64,000 nt of DNA from Stichopus chloronotus (lineage: Eukaryota > Echinodermata > Holothuroidea > Aspidochirotida > Stichopodidae): assembly GCA_021234535.1 (NCBI GenBank), contig CM037842.1, forward strand, positions 11,834,404 through 11,898,403. Reading direction: 5' to 3'. Positions 13,001-25,000 of this stretch are shown here, piece after piece. Numbering within the stretch: the first letter of the stretch is position 1; each line of letters opens with the position of its first letter. The notes beneath the pieces are model-generated. The model saw only the letters and a list, made by a program, of their open reading frames with translations, searched no databases and was not told the DNA's origin. The translations under genes and the position numbers were made by a program.

Positions 13001-16000
13001 TTTCGATCCAAGGTTTTAGTGTATTCGTCTGCTGGTTAATTTAATGACAGTGCGATTCTTCCGGGAAAAACCACGGTAAAATGAGTAAAATAAGCCAAAA
13101 GGAGTTGAACAACTGATAACTGTTAAGTATGAATGAATACTAAATAATAAATCTCTAATTAGGTAGTGCTCTGAAGATATTTGGGGAAGTGTCTTGAGTG
13201 AATAATAGAAGGAATAGAAGTGCAAAATGTAGGGAATCAGTTAGCTATGTCTTGGTATTCTTAATGTACATAATTGATGATATTATGAAAGACATATTTG
13301 TGTAGAGTTTGAACAATGTCGTGATCATGTCTTGATGAGAAGAGCAAAAGATCACTTGTGCTAATGTCCAAATAAATATATTTACAAATATATAGATGTG
13401 TAAATTATTAGAATAACAATATCTTGACAAAATCAAACTTGAAGGCAAGTGTATAGTGTTCAAACACTTTAATTATCACTGCGGCATGTATGACTAGAAT
13501 TTTATCTTCAAACTCTTTTTCTGTTTAAGTGTCATGTGAAAACACTATTTAAAAAAAAAAAATATTTGTACATACCTGCAAACTTTTATACTTCTCACCA
13601 AAAATCAAAAAAGGTTTGATTCAATATAAAATTGTAGCAACTCATAGCAGTAACTTCATCATTTTTGCTGGTACATGGTATATTATAGTCGTACGAGTTG
13701 TTCCGTTTAAGTCTCACGTCGAAATACTAACATAACATTAAAATATGTTTTGCAGTGACTTGAGTGAAAACCAACTGTGGTCATTACCGCCTGGACTCTT
13801 TGAAGGACTGACTTCACTGAGAAGCCTGTAAGTACAGTGTTTGGATGATAACTGATAAATTATAACTGAGATGTTAATATTACGGAAATAGGTAAAAGAA
13901 ATTATTCTATATTAATTAGTAACACCTCATAGAAATTACTTTTTTATTGATAAATGGCATTGCATCATAAAACTTGTTCTGTCGTATGTTGATGTGATAT
14001 AGTAACGTTACTTGAGAGTATTGTTTGCAGTGACTTCAATCAAAACATATTATCATCTCTCCAAACGGCGATTTTTTGAAATATGAGTAAGCTGGGATCT
14101 TTGTCGCTATATCGGTTTCATTTTTATGTACCGAATAAATTGTAACAATTCAGTCAATGGGCGGCTTGCTTAAAAAAAAAAAAAAAAAAAAAGAGACAAG
14201 CACTTTAGATTTTAAGTTACTTCTTAGCGAAGTCATTGCATTGTTAGCCATCACAAATTAAGACCCTGAGAGACAATTCGTTTCTATTTTAAGTAGTATA
14301 TTAAATAATAATCACATGCCGTTTTAACATATGACGTACACGGAGGATTGCGTTGCAAGAAAGTAGAAGTGGAGAATATGTAAGCACTGTAAATTGAATT
14401 CAATAAGAAATACATTCATGGCAATATGTTCAGTTTTTGTGAATTGAAATGCACTGGAACTATATATTGCAAGGTCTCATGATAATAATATTAAAAGCAT
14501 GAATGTGCGCTTGTTTTAGTGGGGTGTAGTCTTATTTGTCGTAGTTTTACACCAGAAGGTGTATAGGATAAGACCAAAGAACCATCAAGTAATAATCAAT
14601 TTTTCCATGGTACTTCAATATTAGTTTTACTTACTACAATCGTAATATATCACGAAGTATATTTTATTTCATCTTTGAGGAGGAAATGAAAATGGCCTTT
14701 TGTAGCAGGGAATGGTAATACGTTCCCTTTAATTTATTTAATCAACTGTTCGAGTTCTACCTTAGTTCCCCGGTCAGATGACTTTTGCACCATTTGAATG
14801 TTATTATATACACTTATTGGGTCTCCTGTTAAAATTTAAGGTAATGAGGAAAGGCCAAATTAACGGAAATCTACTTTTGGCCGTGTTTCCCTAATAAAAG
14901 ATGACTATTTTCATGGGCTCATCACGTATTTCATCGGTATAGCAAATCTGAAAATAACGTTTATATGTTTTAAGATCAAAGGTCAAGTTCAGCGGTTTCA
15001 TCTTAAATTTGAGTCTAACAAAATGAGTGTGTTTGATATTTCCAACAAACGTAAAATAATTCTTACTCAATATTAGTTCCTACACCTCAGAATAATTATT
15101 TCAGCATTATCTCAGGTAAATGGTATTATATCTTACGAATTGTTCTTTTGAAGTGTCGTTTTTGAAGCATTAAAGTGATTGCGTGCGTAGGCAAAAAGTA
15201 AAAACATCTCCAAAATTTTGGTAAGGCTTTTAATTACACCATTCAGACAATCTGTGAAAATAAATAGGTTTCAGTTGGTTAATTTTACCATATGATTTCA
15301 AATTCTTCTAACATAACGACAAAAAGTGTAGAATACACTAATGTAGTGGTTGACAGTTTTCATTCAAATCGACGGTGTACTTTTTTGAGCAAGCCAATGG
15401 GAAGTGTACTAGTATTGAATATTCAGTTACCAACTCAGGATCACTAACGCCGCGGGCAAGGTTGTGTTCAGTCCGTAGGTTATTTGTAAATACAGTGTTT
15501 CCTTTCACCAAATACTACAATTCCAGATACCTATCAAGGAGCGACGACTTGAGTAGTGTGTTTTTGATACACTAGTGAGACCTGTACTGTTGCATATTCA
15601 TTATGTAGGCGATTATAGAAAGAACCGTTAATTTTCAAATGTGATTTCTGTTTTTTACTGTTTTTATGCCAATCTCGTTGTTTTCGAAGTAGTTACTGTC
15701 ATTTTACTTCATTGAAAGACATACTCCGTTCATGTGCAACCTCGTGTATACATTCAAAAATAAAGGAAATGTTGAGATCAAACATTATTTTATCTTTTTG
15801 GTTTTTCAGTACACACGTAATCACTTTAATGTTATATGAAAGTATTTTTTTCCAGTGACTTGAGTCAAAACATATTGTCATGGCTACCAAGTGAGATTTT
15901 TGGAAGTCTGAGTAAGCTGGGTTCATTGTAAGTAAGGTTTAATATTTACCTACTAAAAAAAGCGAAAACAATTCAATTAATGATATCTATTCAAAATGGA

Positions 16001-19000
16001 GCAAAGCATTTTATTTTACATGTTACTTCATAACCAAACTATTTGATCATGAACAATCATAAATTAAGATATTAAGAAAAACTTTTGTGCTACACTAAGT
16101 GGTAAAGTAATTTGTAATAATAGTTCGTTGTTGCAGTAAATACACAAAAAGCAATACTTAACAATGAAACGGGATTGGAGAAGATGTAAGCACTGGAAAT
16201 TGAATTAAATCAGATATACATTTATGGCAATATAAGATGTTTGGGGAAACCGAAATGGGCTGAAACTAGCTATTGCGATGTCTTAAGCTTAAGATATTAA
16301 AAGCTTGAATGTGGGTGTGTGAGTTGCTGGAGGGGGGGGGGGGGGATGTTAAGTAGTCCTATGTGTAGTAGTTTTCGAAGACATTGTATTCCAGGTAAGA
16401 CTTCATAACCTCTAACGAATGATCACTATTTCGGGGTACCTACTTTTTAGTTTTATCAACTGAAATCGTAGTGTATCACTATTTGTACAATATTTTATTT
16501 CATCCCGAAGAAGGAACTGGAAATGACCTTTGACAGCAGGGAATGGAACGGTCCTTTTGTGGAACATGTCTCAAAGTTTATTGAATCAACAGTGCAAGCT
16601 CCACTTTGGTTTCCTGTTAAGATAACTTTTACATCATTTAAATGTCATTATAGACAATAATTGTGTCTCCTGTGCAAATTTAACTTCATATATGAAAAGG
16701 TGAAATTGACGGAAATATTTTCTAGGCCATATATTCTTAAATAAAAAAGACTATTTTCATAGGATCTTCACATAAATCATTGGTATACCAGATTTCATCT
16801 ACAAATATGTTTTATATGTTTTGAGATTAAAGGTTAACGATTCGATGTTGAATTTGGCACTCACAAAAAGAGTCCGTTTGATATTCACTTGAGAATTATC
16901 AATGTCTCATGGAGGAAGGTTTATAAAAGAAAATGGCAGCTGGGTTGAGGGGTTATAACATATCATCCAAAAAAAAAGATATTACTCAATGGTTAGTATT
17001 TTGTCATAAGACATTTTTGTTTGAAGGTTAATGATTAAATACTAGCCTAACATTAATATATTATTTGCAGAAAGTTAAGTGGAAACCAATTGTCATCGTT
17101 GTCACCTAACCTATTCGAAGGTCTGACCTCAATGACAAACCTGTAAGTAGAGTACTTGAATGTTAGCGTTAAAATTCTTACATTTCATGTAGCAAACGAT
17201 TGTAAACTTTCAAAAAAGAAACAAAATGTACAATAATCTTGATTAATTAGTAATTCTTAACACCTCAGAAGAATTACTTAATCAGTATCAAGGGTGAATT
17301 GAATTATATTGTACGAGTTGTTCTGTTGCTGTCTCCCTCTAAAATACTGATATAGCGTTAACATATTTTTGGACTTGAGTCTAAACCAACAGTCATCATT
17401 ACCGAGTAAGCTCTTCAAGGCATTTCTTCATTATTAAGCCTGTAACTTTGGTGTTGGCATGTTAACTTATGAATGATTATATTTTGTGTAGGAAACGTCT
17501 ATGATATTTCCAACAAACATATAATAATTCTTGCTCAATATTAGTTCCTACAACTCAGAATAATTATTTCAGCATTATCTCAGGTAAATGGTATTATATC
17601 TTACGAATTGTTCTTTTGAAGTGTAATTTTTTAAGCAATAAAGTGATTGCGTGCGTAGGCAAAAAGTAAAAACATCGAAATTTCATCTCCAAAATTTTGG
17701 TAAGGCTTTTAATTACACCATTCAGACAATCTGGGAAAATAAATAGGTTTCAGTAGGTTAATTTTACCATATGATTTCAAATTCTTTTAACATAACGACA
17801 AAAAGTGTAGAATACACTAATGTAGTGGTTGACAGTTTTCATTCAAATCAACGGTGTACTTCTTTGAGCAAGCCAATGGGAAGTATACCATTATTGAATA
17901 TTCAGTTACCAACTCAGAATCACTGACGCCGAGGGGAAGGTTGTGTTCAGTTCATAGGTTATTTGTAAATACAGTGTTTCCTTTCACCAAATACTACAAT
18001 TCCAGATACCTACCAAGGAGCGACGACTTGAGTAGTATGTTTTTGATACACTAGTGAGACCTGTACTGTTGCATATTCGTTATGTAGGCGATTATAGTAA
18101 GAACTGTTAATTTTCAAATGTGATTTCTGTTTTTTTACTGTTTTTATGCCAATCCCGTTGCTTTTCGAAGTAGTTACTGTCATTTTACTTCATTGCAAGA
18201 CATACTCCGTTCATGTGCAACCTCTCGTGTACATTTAAAAATAAAGAAAATGTTAAGATCAAACATTATCTTATCTTTTTGGTTTTTCAGTACACACGTA
18301 ATCACTTTAATGTTATATGGAAGTATTTTTTTTGCAGTGACTTGAGTCAAAACATATTGTCATGGCTACCAAGTGAGATTTTTGGAAGTCTCAGTAAGCT
18401 GGGTTCATTGTAAGTAAGGTTTAATATTTACCTACTAAAAAAGAGCGAAAACAATTCAATTAATGATATCTATCCAAAATGGAGCAAAGCATTTTATTTT
18501 ACATGTTACTTCATAACCAAACTATTTGATCATGAACAATCACAAATTAAGATATTAAGACACACTTTTGTGCTGCAGTAAGTGGTAAAGTAACTTGTAA
18601 TAATATTCCGTTATTGCAGTAAATATACAAAAAGGAATACTTAACGATTAAACAGAATTGGAGTAGATGTAAGCGCTGGAAATTGAATTAAATCAGATAT
18701 ACATTAATGGCAATATGAGATGTTTTGGGAAACTGAAATGCACTGAAACTAGCTATTGCGATATCTTAAGCTTAAGATATTAAAAGCTTGAATGTGCGTG
18801 TGTGAGTTGTGAGTGTGTGTGTGTGTGTGTGTGTGTGGAGGGGGGGGGGGGTTAATAGTCCTATGTGTAGTAGTTTTCGAAGACATTGTATACGAGGTAA
18901 GACTACATAACCTCTAACTAAAGATCACTGTTTCGGGGTACCTACTTTTTAGTTTTATTTACTAAAATCGTAGTGTATCACTATTTGTACAGTATTTTAT

Positions 19001-22000
19001 TTCATCCTGGAGAAGGGACTGGAAATGACCTTTGACAGCAGGGAATGGAACGGTCCTTTTGTAGAACATGTCTCAAAGTTTATTGAATCAACAGCACCAG
19101 CTCCACTTTGGTTTCCTCTTAAGATGACTTTTACATCATTTAAATGTCATTATAGACAATAATTGTGTCTCCTGTGCATATTTAACTCCATATGAAAAAA
19201 AGGTAAAATTGACTGAAATATTTTCTTGGCCATATGTTCTTAAATAAAAAAGACTATTTTCATAGGATCTTCACATAAATCATTGGTATACCAGATTTCA
19301 TCTACAAATATGTTTTATATGTTTTGAGATTAAAGGTTAACGATTCGATGTTGAATTTGGCACTCACAAAAAGAGTCCGTTTGATATTCACTTGAGAATT
19401 ATCAATGTCTCATGGAGGAAGGTTTATAAAAGAAAATGGCAGCTGGGTTGAGGGGTTATAACATATCATCAAAATAAGAAGATATCACTCAATGGTTGGT
19501 ATTTTGTCATAAGACATTTTTGTTTGAGGGTTAATGATGAAATAATAACTTAACATTAATATATTATTTGCAGAAGTTTGAGTGGAAACCAATTGTCATC
19601 GTTATTACCTAACCTATTCGAAGGTCTGACCTCAATGACAAACCTGTAAGTAGAGTACTTGAATGTTAGCTCCAAAATTCTTACATTTTATATAGCAAAC
19701 TATAGTAAACTTTCAAAAAAAAAGAAACAAAACGTACAATAACCTTGATTAATTAGTAATTCTTAACACCTCAAAAGAATAACATCATCAGTATCAAGGG
19801 TGAATTGAATTATATTGTACGAGTTGTTCTGTTGCTGTCTAGCGCTAAAATACTGATATAGCGTTAATATATTTTTGGACTTGAGTCTAAATCAACTATC
19901 ACCATTACCGAGTAAGCTCTTCAAGGCATTTCTTCATTATTAAGCCTGTAACTTTGGTGTTGGCATGTTAACTTATGAATGATTATATTTTGCGTAGGAA
20001 ACGTCTATGATATTTTCAACAAACATATAATAATTCTTACTCAATATTAGTTCCTACAACTCAGAATAATTATTTCAGCATTATCTCAGGTAAATGGTAT
20101 TATATCTTACGAACTGTTCTTTTGAAGTGTCTTTTTTGAAGTACTAAAGTGATTGCGTGCGTAGGCAAAAAGGAAAAACATCGAAACTTCATCTCCAAAA
20201 TTTTGGTAAGGCTTTTAATTACACCATTCAGACAATCTGGGAAAGTAAATAGGTTTCAGTACCTTAATTTAACCATATGATTTCAAATTCTTCTAACATA
20301 ACGACAAAAAGTGTAGAATACACTAATGTAGTGGTTGATAGTTTTCATTCAAATCAACGGTGTACTTCTTTGAGCAAGCCAATGGGAAGTGCACTAGTAT
20401 TGAATATTCAGTCACCAACTCAGAATCACTGACGCCGAGGGGAAGGTTGTTTTCATTTCGTAGGTTATTTGTAAATACAGTGTTTCCTTTCACCAAATAC
20501 TACAATTCCAGATACCTACCAAGGAGCGACGACTTGAGTAGTGTGTTTTTGATACACTAGTGAGACCTGTACTGTTGCATATTCATTATGTAGGCCATTA
20601 TAGAAAGAACCGTTAATTTTCAAATGTGATTTCTGTTTTTTTACTGTTTTTATGCCACTCCCGTTGCTTTTCGAAGTAGTTACCGTCATTTTCCTTCTTT
20701 GAAAGACATACTCCGTTCATGTGCAACCTCTCGTGTACATTTAAAAATAAAGAAAATGTTAAAATCAAACATTATCTTATCTTTTTGGTTTTCAGTACAC
20801 ACGTAATCACTTTAATGTTATATGGAGTATTTTTTTTTTGCAGTGACTTGAGTCAAAACATATTGTCATGGCTACCAAGTGAGATTTTTGGAAGTCTGAG
20901 TAAGCTGGGTTCATTGTAAGTAAGGTTTAATATTTACCTACTAAAAAAACGAAAACAATTCAATGAATGATATCTATCCAAAATGGAGCAAAGCATTTTA
21001 TTTTACATGTTACTTCATAACCAAACTATTTGATCATTAACAATCTCAAATTAAGATATTAAGAGACACACTTTTGTGGTACACTAAGTGGTAAAGTAAC
21101 TTGTATTAGTATTCCGCTGTTGCAATAAATATACAAAAAGGAATACTAAACGATTAAACAGAATTGGAGTAGATGAAATGCACTGAAACTAGCTATTGCG
21201 ATGTCTTAAGCTTAAGATATTAAAAGCTTGAATGTGCGTGTGTGAGTTGTGTGTGTGTGTGTGTGGGGGGGGGGGGGTTAAGTAGTCCTATGTGTAGTAG
21301 TTTTCGAAGACATTGTATACGAGGTAAGACTACATAACCTCTTACTAAAGATCACTATTTCGGGGTACCTAATTTTTAGTTTTATTTACTAAAATCGTAG
21401 TGTATCACTATTTGTGCAGTATTTTATTTCATCCTGGAGAAGGAACTGGAAATGACCTTTGACAGCAGGGAATGGAACGGTCCTTTTGTAGAACATGTCT
21501 GAAAGTTTATTGAATCAACAGTACCAGTTCCACTTTGGTTTCCTCTTAAGATGACTTTTACATCATTTAAATGTCATTATAGACAATAATTGTGTCTCCT
21601 GTGCAAATTTAACTCCATATGAGAAAAGGTGAAATTGACTGAAATATTTTCTTGGCCATATGTTCTTAAATAAAAAAGACTATTTTCATAGGATCTTCAC
21701 ATAAATCATTGGTATACCAGATTTCATCTACAAATATGTTTTATATGTTTTGAGATTAAAGGTTAACGATTGAATGTTGAAGTTGACACTCACTAAATGA
21801 GTCCGTTTGATATTCACTTGAGAATTATCAATGTCTCATGGAGGAAGGTTTATAAAAGAAAATGGCAGCTGGGTTGAGGGGTTATGACATATCCTCAAAA
21901 TAAGAAGATATTACTCAATGGTTGGTATTTTGTCATAAGACATTTTTGTTTGAAGGTTAATGATTAAATAATAACCTAACATTAATATATTATTTGCAGA

Positions 22001-25000
22001 AAGTTAAGTGGAAACCAATTTTCATCGTTATCACCTAACCTATTCGAAGGTCTGACCTCAGTGACAACCCTGTAAGTAGAGTACTTGAATGTTAGTTCCA
22101 AAATTCTTACATTTTATATAGCAAAGTATTGTAAACTTTCAAAAAAGAAACAAAACGTACAATAACCTTGATTAATTAGTAATTCTTAACACCTCAAGAG
22201 AATTACTTAATCAGTATCAAGGGTGAATTGAATTATATTGTACGAGTTGTTCTGGTGCTGTCTCCCTCTAAAATACTGATATAGCGTTAACATATTTTTG
22301 GACTTGAGTCTAAATCAACTGTCACCATTACCTAGTAAGCTTTGCAAGGCATTTCTTCATTATTAAGCCGGTAACTTTGGTGATGGCGTGTTAACTTATG
22401 AATGATTATATTTTGTGTAGGAAACGTCTATGATATTTTCAACAAACATATAATAATTCTTACTCAATATTAGTTCCTACAACTCAGAATAATTATTTCA
22501 GCATTATCTCAGGTAAATGGTATTATATCTTACGAATTGTTCTTTTGAAGTGTCGTTTTTGAAGCATTAAAGTGATTGCGTGCGTAGGCAAAAAGTAAAA
22601 ACATCGAAATTTCATCTCCAAAATTTTGGTAAGGCTTTTAATTACACCATTCAGACAATCTGGGAAAATAAATAGGTTTCAGTAGGTTAATTTTACCATA
22701 TGATTTCAAATTCTTTTAACATAACGACAAAAAGTGTAGAATACACTAATGTAGTGGTTGATAGTTTTCATTCAAATCAACGGTGTACTTCTTTGAGCAA
22801 GCCAATGGGAGGTGTACTATTATTGAATATTTAGTTACCAACTCAGGATCACCGACGCCGCTGGCAAGGTTGTGTTCAGTCCGTAGGTTATTTGTAAATA
22901 TAGTTTTTCCTTTCACCAAATACTACAATTCCAGATACATACCAAGGAGCGACGACTTGAGTAGTGTGTTTTTGATACATTAGTGAGACCTGTATTGTTG
23001 CATATTCATTATGTAGGCCATTATAGAAAGAACCGTTAATTTTCAAATGTGATTTCTGTTTTTTTACTGTTTTTATGCCAATCTCGTTGTTTTCGAAGTA
23101 GTTACTGTCATTTTACTTCATTGCAAGACATACTCCGTTCATGTGACACCTCGCGTGTTCATCTAAAAATAAAGAAATTGTTAAAATCAAACATCTTATC
23201 TTTTTGGTTTTTCAGTACACATGTAATCACTTTAATGTTATATGGAAGTATTTTTTTGGAGTGACTTGAGTCAAAACATATTGTCATGGCTACCAAGTGA
23301 GATTTTTGGAAGTCTGAGTAAGCTGGGTTCATTGTAAGTAAGGTTTAATATTTACCTACTAAAAAAACGAAAACAATTCAATTAATTATATCTTTCCAAA
23401 ATGGAGCAAAGCATTTTATTTTACATGTTACTTCATAACCAAACTATTTGATCATTAACAATTACAAATTAAGATATTAAGACACACTTTTGTGGTACAC
23501 TAAGTGGTAAAGTAACTTGTAATAATATTCCGTTGTTGCAGTAAATATACAAAAAAAATTCTTAACAATGAAACAGAATTGGAGAAGATGTAAGCACTGG
23601 AAATTGAATTAAATCAGATATACATTAATGGCAATATAAGATGTTTTGGGAAACCGAAATGCGCTGAAACTAGCTATTGTGATATCTTAAGATATTAAGA
23701 CACACTTTTGTGGTACACTAAGTGGTAAAGTAATCTGTAATAATATTCCGTTATTACAGTAAATATACAAAAAGCAATACTTAACAATGAAACAGACTTG
23801 GAGAAGATGTAAGCACTGGAAATTGAATTAAATCAGATATATATTTATGACAATATAAGATGTTTTGGGAAACTGAAATGCGCTGAAACTAGCTATTGCG
23901 ATATCTTAAGCTTAAGATATTAAAAGCTTGAATGTGCGTGTGTTAGTTGTGGGGGTTTGGGGTTAAGTAGTCCTATGTGTCGTAGTTTTCGAAGACAACG
24001 TATTCCAGGTAAGACTACATAACTTCTAACGAATGATCATTCTTTCGGGGTACCTGAATTTTAGTTTTATTTACTAAAATCGTAGTGTATGACTATTAGT
24101 GCAGTATTTTATTTCACCCCGGAGAAGGAACTGGGAATGTCCTGTGACAGCAGGGAATGGAACGGTCCTTTTATGGAACAATCTCAACATTTATTGAATC
24201 AACAGTGCAAGCTACACTTTGGTTTCCTGTCAAGATGACTTTTACATCATTTAAATGCCATTATGGACAATAATTGTGTCTCCTGTGCAAATTTAACTTT
24301 ATATATGAAAAGGTGAAATTGACGGAAATACTTTCTTGGCGATATGTTCTCGAATAAAAAAGACTATTTTCATAGGATCTTCACATAAATCATTGGTATA
24401 CCAGATTTTATCTACAAATATGTTTTATATGTTTTGAGATTAAAGGTTAACGATTCAAGGTTGAAGTTGACACTCACAAAATGAGTCCGTTTGATATTCA
24501 CTTGAGAATCATCAATGTCTCATGGAGGAAGGTTTAAAAAAGAAAATGGCAGCTGGGTTGAGGGGTTATGACATATCCTCAAAATAAGAAGATATTACTC
24601 AATGGTTAGTATTTTGTCATAAGACATTTTTGTTTGAAGGTTAATGATTAAATAATAACCTAACATTAATATATTATTTGCAGAAAGTTAAGTGGAAACC
24701 AATTTTCATCGTTATCACCTAACCTATTCGAAGGTCTGACCTCAGTGACAAACCTGTAAGTAGAGTACTTGAATGTTAGCTTTAAAATTCTTACATTTCA
24801 TGTAGCAAACGATTGTAAAATTCCAAGAAAAGAAACAAAACGTAGAATAATCTTGATTAATTAGTAATTCTTAACACCTCAAGAGAATTACTTAATCAGT
24901 ATCAAGGGTGAATTGAATTATATTGTACGAGTTGTTCTGTTGCTGTCTCCCGCTAAAATACTGATATAGCGTTAACATATTTTTGGACTTGAGTCTAAAC

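Larger units (their letters stand above)
15035..17512 (+). repeat. Tandem unit A (2478 bp) of a four-copy array
   Basis: Unit boundaries set arbitrarily at the gatatt preceding ccaacaaac. Holds one TTAA-flanked element, a type-1 LRR exon, a type-2 LRR exon and a dying exon, in that order. The following units have the same order and very similar introns. Confidence 0.85.
17513..20008 (+). repeat. Tandem unit B (2496 bp)
   Basis: Same order and near-identical introns to unit A. Differs by a (GT)n plus G-run microsatellite at 18793-18850 and by single bases. Confidence 0.85.
20009..22431 (+). repeat. Tandem unit C (2423 bp)
   Basis: Same order. A small deletion near 21172 joins the GTAGATG and GAAATGCAC parts that are separate in the other units. 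A (GT)n/G-run lies at 21241-21278. Confidence 0.85.

Noticed and set aside
15375..22983. Repeated 66-codon open frame beginning MYFFEQANG (15375, 17854, 20360, 22783)
   Set aside because: Lies inside the four copies of the TTAA element, which were duplicated together. Conservation reflects recent copying, and differences are not biased to silent sites. No domain.
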